Below, one piece after another: positions 8,227 to 15,926 of a stretch of 64,000 bases of DNA; position 1 is the stretch's first letter, and each line of letters starts with the position of its first letter. The DNA lies in the NCBI RefSeq assembly GCF_032586155.1, contig NZ_JAWHTC010000002.1, forward strand, positions 434,001-498,000, read 5' to 3'. This DNA is from JAWHTC01 sp032586155. Lineage in GTDB: Bacteria; Pseudomonadota; Alphaproteobacteria; Rhodobacterales; Rhodobacteraceae. A program made the translations under genes and the position numbers. The notes below the pieces were generated by a model. The model did no database searches and had not been told where the DNA came from. It saw nothing but the letters and a program-made list of their open reading frames with translations.

Positions 8227-8898
8227 ATGACCGCACACGACACGCTCCATGACATCCTCACATCCCGTTATTCCTGTCGCGCCTTCAAACCCGACCCGGT
8301 CCCGCGCGACGTGATCGAGCGGATCATATCCACCGCCGGCCGCGTGCCCTCATGGTGCAACGCCCAGCCCTGGCAGATAACCGTGACCTCCGGCAGCGAA
8401 ACCAACCGCTTTCGCGAGGCGCTCTATACCCATGCCTCGACCAACAGCGCCGGCCCCGACCTCGACTGGCCCAAGCAATACACCGGCCGCTACAAGGACC
8501 GCCGCCGCACCTGTGGCTGGCAACTTTACGAGGCCGTCGGCATTGAAAAAGGCGACCGCCCTGCCAGCGCGGCCCAGATGATGGAAAACTTCCGCCTCTT
8601 CGGCGCACCCCACGTGGCGATCATCACCTCCGAGGCCGACCTCGGCCCTTATGGCGTGATGGATTGCGGCGGCTTCCTGACTGGCTTCTGTCTTGCCGCG
8701 CAATCGCTTGGCGTCTCAACCATTCCCCAGGCCGCCGTCGCCAGCCATGGCCGCTTCGTGCATGACTTCTTCGACATTCCCGACACCCGGCTGGTGCTGG
8801 CGGCGATTTCCTTTGGTTACGAGGACGCCGACCACCCTGCCAACGCTTTCCGTACTGAACGCGCACCGCTTGACGAACTGGTTTTCTGGCGCGACTGA
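8227..8898 (+). CDS. Nitroreductase family protein
   Basis: A 223-aa flavin-dependent oxidoreductase of the nitroreductase fold. The N-terminal SRYSCRAFKPDPV segment is the family FMN-phosphate site (R/SxR type) and PSWCNAQPWQ matches the usual PSxxNxQPW motif. The glycine-rich GGFLTGFCLAAQSLGVSTIPQ region is typical of the second half. It is likely a cytoplasmic FMN enzyme reducing nitro compounds or quinones with NAD(P)H; the physiological substrate is unknown. It is a stand-alone gene behind a hairpin repeat and ahead of a decayed acyltransferase. Confidence 0.85.
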   Translation: MTAHDTLHDILTSRYSCRAFKPDPVPRDVIERIISTAGRVPSWCNAQPWQITVTSGSETNRFREALYTHASTNSAGPDLDWPKQYTGRYKDRRRTCGWQLYEAVGIEKGDRPASAAQMMENFRLFGAPHVAIITSEADLGPYGVMDCGGFLTGFCLAAQSLGVSTIPQAAVASHGRFVHDFFDIPDTRLVLAAISFGYEDADHPANAFRTERAPLDELVFWRD

Positions 8899-9009
8899 CG
8901 CGGTGGCTTATCGGGCACACCATTCACTTGATAAACTGAATAATCTGACAAAAGATTTCTGACCCGGCCTGACCGTAACTTCGCCCGCCTTTCTCTCGCA
9001 AAACAACGA

Positions 9010-9516
9010 ATGCGCACCCAGATTGGCGAAAAATCCAAACCGCTCGAGGTTCTACGTGGAATCACGGCCATCATGGTCGTGTTCTATCTGAACCTCGTGC
9101 CTGTAGATATGCTGTCACCGGTGAATCCGGAAAACATCTACTATCGAACGGAACCTGCCTGGGGGCTTAACGCGGTGATCATTCTCGCGACTGTCGCGTT
9201 GGCCGCACAGGCACACAAGGGACTTGAAGAGCCATTCAGACTCCTCGCCAAACGCGTAGCTCGAAAACTCGGCGAACCGGCGCCGCAGGTGAAGCCACGC
9301 ATAATCCAGCGCCACCCCGGAAGACGGCCTTTTCGCATCCGCCTTCCGGAGCAAGCACGACCACATCCCCAAGCCTCAGCCGCGCTTAATCTTGACCTTT
9401 GTCGCCTCGGGTTCTTCCGGCGCCTTCTTGGAAACGGCGATGGTCAGAACCCCGTCCTTCAACTCGGCTTCCACGCGATCGCCGTCGGCATCTTGGGGCA
9501 GGCGGAACGAACGTGA
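9010..9516 (+). pseudogene. Decayed acyltransferase-3 remnant with internal deletion
   Basis: The open frame codes 168 aa, but only the first about 95 look protein-like. Residues 11-27 (PLEVLRGITAIMVVFY) resemble the first helix of OafA/acyltransferase-3 proteins, which usually read LxGLRGIAAxMVVxFH. Residues about 48-92 (a hydrophobic helix, then GLEEPFRLLAKR) resemble the last helix and C-terminal ExPFR tail of the same family. The roughly 250 residues expected between them are missing. The final third runs antisense into hsp20 and is Pro/Arg-rich, as shadow frames are. Best read as a deletion remnant of an O-acyltransferase gene; a genuine small membrane protein is less likely. Confidence 0.5.
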
Positions 9517-9792
9517 AAACGCACCGTACTGGCGTTCCGAGAAGAACCAGGTTTCACCTTTTTCCTCTTGGCTCGACGATTTCTCGCCCTTCACGCTAAC
9601 CACGCCGCCGCTTACCGAAATATCAATGTCCTTTTCCTCGACACCCGGCAACTCCATCGAGATGCGATAGGCATCTTCGTCGGCGCTGGCATCTGATGCC
9701 GGGGCCAACCAATCGGCCACCCGACTGCCAAAGCCGCGGAATGGCTCGTAAAGCGAGGGCCACAGGCCCGCTGTGTGGGATTTTTCTACCAT
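9376..9792 (-). CDS. Hsp20 family small heat shock protein
   Basis: A 138-aa protein with a short N-terminal arm (FRGFGSRVADWL), a complete alpha-crystallin domain (about 38-130, including ISMELPGVEEKDIDISV) and a C-terminal part ending KVKIKRG. The conserved strand residues FSRSFRLP and LKDGVLTI are present. The ATG at 9792 is preceded by AAGGAG on the minus strand, so the upstream extension of the frame is not used. It acts as an ATP-independent chaperone holding unfolding proteins. A minus-strand TATAAT lies about 35 nt upstream of the start. The gene is divergent from dtd. Confidence 0.9.
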   Translation of the reverse strand: MVEKSHTAGLWPSLYEPFRGFGSRVADWLAPASDASADEDAYRISMELPGVEEKDIDISVSGGVVSVKGEKSSSQEEKGETWFFSERQYGAFSRSFRLPQDADGDRVEAELKDGVLTIAVSKKAPEEPEATKVKIKRG

Positions 9793-9825
9793 GACAGGCA
9801 CTCCTTTCCTTGTTTTACAACGCGC

Positions 9826-9831
9826 ATTATA
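9826..9831 (-). promoter_or_regulatory. Candidate -10 box for hsp20
   Basis: The minus strand reads TATAAT here, 33 nt upstream of the hsp20 ATG, predicting a short leader that contains the AAGGAG ribosome site. No convincing -35 hexamer lies 16-18 nt further upstream, and no clear alphaproteobacterial heat-shock (RpoH) box is visible. The call rests on the -10 match alone. Confidence 0.35.
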
Positions 9832-9886
9832 CCGCCCTCCGGGGGTCACCGCTTTGACCCTGACCAAATCGAAAGGACCCCGGCCC

Positions 9887-10330
9887 ATGCGCGCCCTTCT
9901 GCAACGTGTTTCCCAGGCCGACGTGCGCGTCGGCGACGCCATGATCGGCGAATGTGGCCCCGGCCTTTTGATCCTGATCTGCGCCATGCAGGGCGATAGC
10001 GAAGCCGAAGCCGATCAGCTCGCTGCCAAAATTTCCAAGTTGCGCATCTTCACTGACGATGCGGGCAAGATGAACAAATCGGTCATCGATATCGCCGGCT
10101 CTGCACTGGTCGTGTCGCAATTCACCCTCGCCGCCGACACCTCTCGCGGCAACCGCCCCGGCTTCTCCTACGCCGCGCCCCCGGCCGAAGGTGAACGGCT
10201 TTACGAATACTTCGCGTCAGCGCTGAATAAACTGGGTATCCCGGTTCAGACCGGTCAGTTCGGCGCCAACATGCAGGTCAGCCTGACCAATGATGGCCCG
10301 GTCACGATCTGGCTCGACACGGCTAGCTAG
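9887..10330 (+). CDS. dtd: D-aminoacyl-tRNA deacylase
   Basis: A 147-aa enzyme that hydrolyses D-amino acids, and mischarged glycine, from tRNA. Both catalytic signatures are visible: SQFTLAADTSRGNRPGF (about 78-94, the SQFTL motif) and NDGPVTIWLDT near the C-terminus (GPVT cross-subunit motif). The length is normal for the DTD family. The frame is open further upstream, but the ATG at 9887 begins the conserved MRALLQRV N-terminus and has a GAAAGGA element 8-14 nt before it. Divergent from hsp20, 94 bp apart. Confidence 0.95.
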   Translation: MRALLQRVSQADVRVGDAMIGECGPGLLILICAMQGDSEAEADQLAAKISKLRIFTDDAGKMNKSVIDIAGSALVVSQFTLAADTSRGNRPGFSYAAPPAEGERLYEYFASALNKLGIPVQTGQFGANMQVSLTNDGPVTIWLDTAS

Positions 10331-10430
10331 CACTTTGAAATTGGCCTGACCGGACCCCACGCCATTGGACCTTTCGCCCGGTCCAGAACGGGTCTAGCGT
10401 CGCCTCAAGACAAGCTTTGGGAATCACCTC

Positions 10431-11183
10431 ATGCAAGACACCGGCAAACTTCGCCTCGGCGTGAACATCGACCACGTCGCTACTGTCCGCAACGCCCGCG
10501 GCAGCGCCTATCCCGATCCCCTGCGCGCCGCCCTTCTGGCCGAAGCAGCGGGCGCTGACGGCATCACCGCCCATCTGCGTGAAGACCGCCGCCACATTGG
10601 CGACGTCGATATCGAGGCCTTGATGGACGGCCTGACTACACCGCTCAATTTCGAAATGGCGGCAACCGACGAAATGCAAGCCATCGCTCTGCGTCACAAA
10701 CCCCATGCTGTCTGCATCGTCCCGGAAAAACGCGAGGAACGCACCACCGAAGGCGGGCTGGACGTGGCAGGCGACGACAATCGACTGGCCGGGTTTATCG
10801 CCCCCCTGCGCGACGCCGGTTGCCGCGTGTCGCTCTTTATCGGCCACGAAGAGGCACAAATCCGGGCCTCTGCGCGCATCGGCGCTGCGGTTGTCGAACT
10901 GCACACCGGTGCCTATTGCGATTATCACTATGCCGGCGAATTCGACAAACGCGACACCGAGCTTGAAGCCCTGCGCGAAGGCGCCGCGCTGGCCCATTCC
11001 CTCGGACTCGAGGTTCACGCCGGTCACGGTCTGACCTACGAAACCGTCAAACCCATCGCGGCTTTCCCCGAGGTGATGGAACTCAATATCGGCCACTTCC
11101 TGATTGCCGAGGCGATTTTCCTCGGTCTCGAACCGGCTATCGCCGAAATGCGCCGCTTGATGGACGGGGCCCGCCCGGACTAA
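10431..11183 (+). CDS. pdxJ: Pyridoxine 5'-phosphate synthase
   Basis: A 250-aa TIM-barrel enzyme that condenses 1-deoxyxylulose 5-phosphate with 3-amino-2-oxopropyl phosphate in the DXP-dependent vitamin B6 pathway. The N-terminal LRLGVNIDHVATVRNAR motif, the EAAGADGITAHLREDRRHI phosphate region, and GLEVHAGHGLTYE near the end are all diagnostic. It starts 100 nt after dtd with no strong ribosome site. In many alphaproteobacteria pdxJ is followed by acpS, lepB, rnc and era; here the order is kept, but two LysE genes and a secreted protein lie in between and era is absent. Confidence 0.95.
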   Translation: MQDTGKLRLGVNIDHVATVRNARGSAYPDPLRAALLAEAAGADGITAHLREDRRHIGDVDIEALMDGLTTPLNFEMAATDEMQAIALRHKPHAVCIVPEKREERTTEGGLDVAGDDNRLAGFIAPLRDAGCRVSLFIGHEEAQIRASARIGAAVVELHTGAYCDYHYAGEFDKRDTELEALREGAALAHSLGLEVHAGHGLTYETVKPIAAFPEVMELNIGHFLIAEAIFLGLEPAIAEMRRLMDGARPD

Positions 11184-11215
11184 CGTCACCCCATCATTTT
11201 GTCGGAGTGCTTGTT

Positions 11216-11836
11216 TTGACCGATCTCATTGCCCTTGCATCTTGCGGGCTCGCCTTTTTCGTTGTCGCCGTTTCGCCCGGCCCAGCCAATATTTCCAATG
11301 CAACCATCGCAATGAGTCGCGGTCGCAAGACCAGCCTGGTCTATGGCCTTGGCCTCTCCTGCGGTCTCGTCTTCTGGGGCCTTATCGCCGCCAGCGGCAT
11401 GGGTGCAGTGCTGCAAAGCTCGATAACGCTTCTGATCATCCTCAAGGTCCTGGGCGGGCACTACCTTCTGTGGCTGGCGTGGCAATCCGGACGCTCGGCC
11501 CTGCATCCCGCACAGGCATCGGCCACAACAGTGAGTGAGGGCCACTGGTTCTGGCGCGGGCTGATTCTCAACATGTCGAACCCGAAATCCGTGATCGCCT
11601 GGATGGCGGCGCTTTCTATCGGCATCGGTCCGAATGACGGCCTCGCCACCGTCGCCGCCGCCACGTTAATCTGCATAGCGGTCGGCTTCTTCAACAACGC
11701 GCTCTACTCGGTCCTGTTCTCGATGGGCGGCATGATGCGCGCCTATCAAAAGGCCCGGCGCTGGATCGACGGCGTCGTCGCCGGGCTGTTTGCAGTCGCA
11801 GGTCTCGGCCTGATCAAATCGGCACTGTCGCGATGA
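11216..11836 (+). CDS. LysE family exporter (first of a tandem pair)
   Basis: An approximately 206-aa inner-membrane protein with six hydrophobic segments and the LysE/RhtB signature SPGPAN near residue 22, followed by the typical NPKSVIAWMA motif in the middle. The longer frame begins with GTG at 11207, but that codon overlaps the GGAG Shine-Dalgarno (11204-11207). The TTG at 11216, 8 nt behind it, is therefore the better start. It probably exports amino acids or related metabolites. The stop overlaps the start of the second LysE gene as ATGA. Confidence 0.85.
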   Translation: MTDLIALASCGLAFFVVAVSPGPANISNATIAMSRGRKTSLVYGLGLSCGLVFWGLIAASGMGAVLQSSITLLIILKVLGGHYLLWLAWQSGRSALHPAQASATTVSEGHWFWRGLILNMSNPKSVIAWMAALSIGIGPNDGLATVAAATLICIAVGFFNNALYSVLFSMGGMMRAYQKARRWIDGVVAGLFAVAGLGLIKSALSR

Positions 11837-12465
11837 CCGGGCTTGAACTGATCGGCCTGCTGATCGCCTGGGGCGTTGCCGGGGGCAGCCCGGGACCGGC
11901 AACGCTGACGATTTCCGGCACCGCCATGGCCCATGGCCGTGCCGCAGGCGTGACCGTTGGCGCCGGGGTGCTGGCAGGCTCTGCCGCGTGGGGTTTGGCG
12001 TCTGCGCTCGGCATGGGCACCTTGATGCTTGCCAATGCCTGGATCGCGATCAGTTTGAAATATGCCGGGGCCGCCTATCTGCTCTATCTCGCGATCAAGG
12101 CTCTGCGCAGCGCCATGGCGCCGTCTGGCAAGGCCCTGCAACGCGGCGTCAGCGGATCCTTGAACAGCGTCTTTCTCAAGGGTCTATTAATCCATCTCAC
12201 CAACCCCAAGGCCATCCTCAGCTGGGGCGCAATCTATGCCATTGCCCTGCCTCCGGGCGCAGGCTTCGGTGCGGTCTTTACGCTCTACCTGCAACTTGTC
12301 TCGGTCTCTGCCCTGGTTTTCCTCGGCTATGGCGTGCTCTTTTCTCTGCCCATGGTCTCCCGCGGCTATGCCCGCGCCCGCCGCCCGTTCGAAGCCCTCT
12401 TTGCCGCGCTTTTCGGCGCGGCGGCCCTACGCATCATGACCGCGCGGATTGAAGGCGTTCACTGA
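11833..12465 (+). CDS. LysE family exporter (second of a tandem pair)
   Basis: A 210-aa relative of the preceding gene with the same plan: GSPGPATL signature near residue 18, a central NPKAILSWGAI motif and about six membrane helices. The two copies are clearly diverged, so this is an old duplication or two separately acquired paralogues rather than a recent tandem copy. The ATGA overlap implies coupled translation, so a heteromeric or dual-substrate exporter is possible, but the substrate is unknown. Confidence 0.85.
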   Translation: MTGLELIGLLIAWGVAGGSPGPATLTISGTAMAHGRAAGVTVGAGVLAGSAAWGLASALGMGTLMLANAWIAISLKYAGAAYLLYLAIKALRSAMAPSGKALQRGVSGSLNSVFLKGLLIHLTNPKAILSWGAIYAIALPPGAGFGAVFTLYLQLVSVSALVFLGYGVLFSLPMVSRGYARARRPFEALFAALFGAAALRIMTARIEGVH

Positions 12466-12507
12466 ACGTGCCATCCTTTGGCAAGCCGCCGAAGTTCAGG
12501 AGCAACC

Positions 12508-12999
12508 ATGACCGCAACGCGCAGAAATTCTTCGAAGAATTTTGCCAAGAGTTTTCGAAAACTCTTGGTCACCCTAGCTCTCACTCTCGCGCCTCTACCA
12601 GCCCTCGCGCAAGAGGTCGAACCCTGTGAATGGCAAGCCTCGGCCTGGAACCTTGCCGAACCGTGGGAGCAGAACACCCGCACCTTCGCCAATGGCAATG
12701 TCCGCCTCGCCTTGCTCGATACGGTCGAACCTGCCGCCGGGGCCTTTCACGTTCTGGTCCTGTCGCCCCCCTATGACGAGGTCGGCGGGCGCCAGTGCCG
12801 CACGGTATCCATGGGCGGCGGCATCGGGTTTTCCGGCGCTGATTTTTCCACGCTCGATGCCAGCTACGACCCGTCCGTTGGCCTGATCTTCACGATGCAG
12901 GTGCGCCGGTTCGACCCTGACAGCGGAGATTTCCTGCCCGCAACACTGCGCTTCACCCTCAACCAGGCCACTGGCCATATCGGGGTCCGCTTGCAATGA
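12508..12999 (+). CDS. Secreted protein of unknown function
   Basis: A 163-aa protein with an N-terminal export signal: a basic, Ser/Lys-rich stretch, then LLVTLALTLAPLPALAQ with an ALA cleavage site near residue 34. The mature part has two cysteines (about 41 and 95) that could form a disulfide, and beta-rich composition; no domain is recognised. An AGGAG lies before the ATG at 12508. The codons for about residues 7-21 are built from two adjacent perfect palindromes (12525-12568), which suggests a mobile palindromic element has become coding. The stop overlaps acpS as ATGA. Confidence 0.7.
   Translation: MTATRRNSSKNFAKSFRKLLVTLALTLAPLPALAQEVEPCEWQASAWNLAEPWEQNTRTFANGNVRLALLDTVEPAAGAFHVLVLSPPYDEVGGRQCRTVSMGGGIGFSGADFSTLDASYDPSVGLIFTMQVRRFDPDSGDFLPATLRFTLNQATGHIGVRLQ
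12525..12568 (+). repeat. Paired TTCGAA-centred palindromes inside a coding region
   Basis: Two perfect palindromes lie 2 nt apart: an 18-mer at 12525-12542 (half-site AAATTCTTC) and a 24-mer at 12545-12568 (half-site CCAAGAGTTTTC). Both centre on TTCGAA. They fall in frame in the signal-peptide region of the secreted protein. The same architecture recurs in non-coding DNA at 50120-50168, whose second palindrome shares the CAAG..TTTTCGAAAA..CTTG plan. Confidence 0.7.
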
Positions 13000-13436
13000 T
13001 CCTCGGCATCGGCACCGATCTTGCCAATATCGAACGTATCGCTGGAACTCTGGAACGCTTTGGCGACCGGTTCCGCAACCGCGTGTTCACCGACATCGAA
13101 CAGCGCAAGGCGGAACGGCGCGCCGACACGCCCGGCACCTATGCCAAACGCTGGGCCGCGAAAGAGGCATGCTCCAAGGCGTTGGGCACCGGACTGCGGA
13201 TGGGGATTGCCTGGAAGGACATGGCGGTCAGCAACCTGCATACCGGCCAGCCGGTAATGCAGGTCACGGGATGGGCCAAGGAACGGCTCGATGAAATGAC
13301 CCCACCGGGGCACGAGGCGATCATCCACGTCACGCTCACCGATGATCACCCCTGGGCACAGGCCTTTGTCTTGATCGAGGCGCGCCCCCTGCCCGAAGAG
13401 GAACAGGACGGCTCCAAACCCCGCGCAGCCCACTAA
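12996..13436 (+). CDS. acpS: Holo-[acyl-carrier-protein] synthase
   Basis: A 146-aa phosphopantetheinyl transferase that moves 4'-phosphopantetheine from CoA to acyl carrier protein. The magnesium-binding GIGTDLANIERI (D8 region) and WAAKEACSKALGTG (about 53-66) motifs are intact. It is slightly longer than typical AcpS (about 125-140 aa), with a polar C-terminal tail. ATGA overlap with the upstream secreted-protein gene implies coupling. It belongs to the usual pdxJ-acpS-lepB-rnc neighbourhood, but here a convergent VOC gene separates it from lepB. Confidence 0.93.
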   Translation: MILGIGTDLANIERIAGTLERFGDRFRNRVFTDIEQRKAERRADTPGTYAKRWAAKEACSKALGTGLRMGIAWKDMAVSNLHTGQPVMQVTGWAKERLDEMTPPGHEAIIHVTLTDDHPWAQAFVLIEARPLPEEEQDGSKPRAAH

Positions 13437-13519
13437 GCGGGAATGCGCGCGTATTCATGCGCATCCCCGTGCGCCGCGTTAACCTCTTCGTGGACGAAAC
13501 CTTGCGTCACCGAACGCCA

Positions 13520-13552
13520 GACAGATACCCGACAGATAGCCGACAGGTTCCA
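13520..13552 (+). promoter_or_regulatory. Triple 11-bp direct repeat (copy 1)
   Basis: Three head-to-tail 11-mers: GACAGATACCC, GACAGATAGCC and GACAGGTTCCA. An equivalent triple repeat lies at 32344-32376, and GATACCCGACAGATAGC (17 bp) is identical in both. The 11-bp period would put the units on one face of the helix, as for cooperative regulator binding. A TTTCCGTAGG string follows here (13613-13622) and also follows copy 2. Here no convincing forward gene lies downstream. Confidence 0.5.
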
Positions 13553-13582
13553 GCCCTGTTACCAACCCGCAACAGCACCCGC

Positions 13583-13609
13583 GTTAACCCCACCGCCCGC
13601 CGGGTTAAC
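13583..13609 (+). promoter_or_regulatory. GTTAACCC inverted repeat
   Basis: Perfect 8-bp arms GTTAACCC (13583-13590) and GGGTTAAC (13602-13609) flank an 11-nt GC-rich spacer. No T-run follows, so an operator or RNA-stabilising hairpin is as likely as a terminator. It sits between the triple 11-bp repeat and the convergent VOC gene, in an otherwise empty 208-bp gap after acpS. Confidence 0.4.
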
Positions 13610-13644
13610 AGTTTTCCGTAGGATGAAGGCCAACCCATCGTCCT

Positions 13645-14049
13645 TCACTTCCTCTGATGAATCTCGATCACATTGCCATCGGGGTCGTAAAAGAAGATCT
13701 GGTGCCATCCCTCAACCGCCCGTTCTCCCCAATCCGAAAACGGCACACCCTTCTCCTCCAGTTCCGCCTTCACCGCCTCGATGTCATCACAACGATAGGC
13801 GATGTGCCCCCTGGCCACCGGGTTGACGATCTGCCCGGTGCGAAACCCCGCCATCACGTCCTTCTCGGCCAGGTGCATCTGCACATGCCCGTCCCAGACG
13901 AACCCCACATCCCCGGCGTAGCCCTTGGTCTTTTCCAGCACAGGAATATCCCCCGTCGGCACCGGCAGATCCAGCACCTCGCGATAGAACCGCTCCATTT
14001 CGGCCACCTTCTCGGTCGCCAGGTTTATGTGATGTAATCGCAGCTTCAT
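13645..14049 (-). CDS. VOC family (glyoxalase-like) protein
   Basis: A 134-aa vicinal-oxygen-chelate protein of two beta-alpha-beta-beta-beta units. LHHINLATEKVAEMERFYREVL at the start and FYDPDGNVIEIHQ at the end are the usual beginnings and ends of a VOC module; the His near residue 5 and the Glu near 131 are candidate metal ligands. It may be a dioxygenase-, glyoxalase- or resistance-type enzyme; the substrate is not predictable. The ATG at 14049 is preferred over an extension with no conserved residues. It lies convergent to acpS inside an otherwise forward cluster. Confidence 0.85.
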   Translation of the reverse strand: MKLRLHHINLATEKVAEMERFYREVLDLPVPTGDIPVLEKTKGYAGDVGFVWDGHVQMHLAEKDVMAGFRTGQIVNPVARGHIAYRCDDIEAVKAELEEKGVPFSDWGERAVEGWHQIFFYDPDGNVIEIHQRK

Positions 14050-14176
14050 GCCCGCCCCTTGGTTTGGTCTTTGCATGTTATGCATATGCCGCAGGCCTTG
14101 TCATGCCCGCCCGGGTTGACAGATCACCCCCTGCGCCTCATGTAGCGCTGACACGTGTATATTGGAGTGCAGGGGC

Positions 14177-15016
14177 ATGAGCGAACAAGGCAGCTTTGGC
14201 GGCGCCGTCATCGAAACGATCAAGACCATCGTGTATGCGCTGCTGATCGCGGGCGTGTTTCGCACACTCTTTTTCCAACCCTTCTGGATCCCCTCGGGCT
14301 CTATGAAAGACACACTGCTGATCGGGGATTTCCTTTTCGTCAACAAGATGGCCTATGGTTATTCCTACGCCTCCTGCCCCTCGATCCGAATCCAACGGAT
14401 CGGGCTTGATATCGACGCCAAGGATATCTGCGGCTGGATGCGCTCGGACGACGGTGACCGGATCTGGGGCGGCGAGCCCGAGCGCGGCGATGTCGTGGTC
14501 TTCCGCCATCCGGTGTCCGGTTCGGATTATATCAAACGCCTCGTCGGCCTGCCCGGCGATCGGGTCCAGATGAAAGAGGGTGTGCTGCACATCAATGGCG
14601 AAGCTGTCGCACTTGAAGACGGCGGCGTGTTCTCGGAAGTGAAGGCCCCTCAAGGTCCGGAACGCAACATTCCGCGTTGCGAAAACCGCCCGGTCGGCAT
14701 GGGCAACACCTGCGAGAAATCGCGCCAGTACGAAACCCTGCCAAATGGCGTGCGCCACTCGATCCTCAATATCGGCACCCAGCACTCGGACAACACCGCG
14801 GTCTTTACCGTCCCTACCGGTGAGTACTTCTTCGTAGGTGACAACCGCGACAACTCAACTGACAGCCGCTATGCCCAGACCGCAGGTGGTGTCGGTACGG
14901 TGAAGTTCGAGGACCTGATCGGCCGCGCCGACCGCATCATGTTCTCAAGCTCGGGATCGTCGATGCTCTATTTCTGGACCTGGCGCTCGGATCGTTATTT
15001 CAAAGCCGTAGAATGA
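14177..15016 (+). CDS. lepB: Signal peptidase I
   Basis: A 279-aa type I signal peptidase. It has one N-terminal membrane helix (about 12-34), the catalytic serine in IPSGSM (S42) and the catalytic lysine in YIKRLVGLPGD (K120), plus the C-terminal GDNRDNSTDSR box. It cleaves signal peptides on the outer face of the inner membrane. The ATG at 14177 is chosen, with GGAG 9 nt upstream; the frame opens at a TTG 15 nt earlier. The middle has a Cys-containing insertion (CPSIRIQ...DICGW) common in Rhodobacterales LepB. The stop overlaps rnc as ATGA. Confidence 0.95.
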   Translation: MSEQGSFGGAVIETIKTIVYALLIAGVFRTLFFQPFWIPSGSMKDTLLIGDFLFVNKMAYGYSYASCPSIRIQRIGLDIDAKDICGWMRSDDGDRIWGGEPERGDVVVFRHPVSGSDYIKRLVGLPGDRVQMKEGVLHINGEAVALEDGGVFSEVKAPQGPERNIPRCENRPVGMGNTCEKSRQYETLPNGVRHSILNIGTQHSDNTAVFTVPTGEYFFVGDNRDNSTDSRYAQTAGGVGTVKFEDLIGRADRIMFSSSGSSMLYFWTWRSDRYFKAVE

Positions 15017-15702
15017 AGCTTGGTCGCGACCTCAAGGACTTTGAAACCCGTCTGGGCCACCAGTTTTCTAACCCGGAACTGTTGGTCCGCGCCCTGACCC
15101 ACGCCTCGATCTCGTCGCCCACCCGGGGTGACAATCAGAGGTTGGAGTTTCTGGGTGACAGGGTGCTGGGCCTCGTCATGTCCGAGGCTGTTCTGGAACA
15201 CGACCGCTCCGCCTCCGAGGGCCAGCTTGCCCCGCGGTTCAATGCGCTGGTGCGCAAGGAAACCTGCGCCGACGTGGCGCGTGAAATCGACATCGGCACC
15301 GTACTCAAGATCGGCCGCTCCGAAATGATGTCCGGTGGGCGCCGCAAGAAGGCGCTGCTGGGCGATGCAATGGAAGCTGTGATCGCTGCTGTCTATCTTG
15401 ATGCCGGTTACGACACCGCCCGTGACCTGATCCTGCGTCTCTGGGGCAACCGGGTCGCCACGGTCAAGGCCGACGCGCGCGACGCCAAGACCGCGCTTCA
15501 GGAATGGGCTCAGGCCCGCAAACTGCCGCCACCCTCCTATGTCGAAATCGCCCGCGAGGGGCCAGACCACGCGCCCGTCTTCACCATCGCGGCACGACTG
15601 ACATCGGGTCAGGAGGCCGAGGCCACCGCCAGTTCCAAACGCCAGGCTGAACAAGAAGCTGCCAAAGCACTGTTGGAGTCGGTTGACGGCAGCAATTCCT
15701 GA
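15013..15702 (+). CDS. rnc: Ribonuclease III
   Basis: A 229-aa double-strand-specific endoribonuclease. The RIII signature RLEFLGDRVLGLV (residues 43-55) with its catalytic Glu/Asp residues, and GDAMEAVIAAVYLD in the second half of the catalytic domain, are intact; a dsRNA-binding domain fills about 157-225. It processes rRNA precursors and structured mRNAs. It is translationally coupled to lepB by an ATGA overlap. In most relatives era and recO follow; here the downstream 224 bp hold no gene. Confidence 0.95.
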   Translation: MKLGRDLKDFETRLGHQFSNPELLVRALTHASISSPTRGDNQRLEFLGDRVLGLVMSEAVLEHDRSASEGQLAPRFNALVRKETCADVAREIDIGTVLKIGRSEMMSGGRRKKALLGDAMEAVIAAVYLDAGYDTARDLILRLWGNRVATVKADARDAKTALQEWAQARKLPPPSYVEIAREGPDHAPVFTIAARLTSGQEAEATASSKRQAEQEAAKALLESVDGSNS

Positions 15703-15926
15703 GCCCGAACATACATGAGCTGTTACACCACCTGACCAATCTCAATTTCCGCCGATTTCAGCGTCAGGAAGATCGGCCCGCAACCCCACACAGCTCAGGC
15801 GGGAAAGCCCGATCAAAAACCTCGATATTGCACCATGCCTGCCTTTGGCCACGCTCACAACGGCCACATTGGCAGGGCAAATCCAAGCTTCTACGAGTTC
15901 AAAGGAAATTGGTAAGGAGTGAAGTA

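Noticed and set aside
13443..13826. Forward gene driven by the triple 11-bp repeat
   Set aside because: The frame is Pro/Arg/Ser-rich, has no ribosome site, and runs antisense through the VOC gene.
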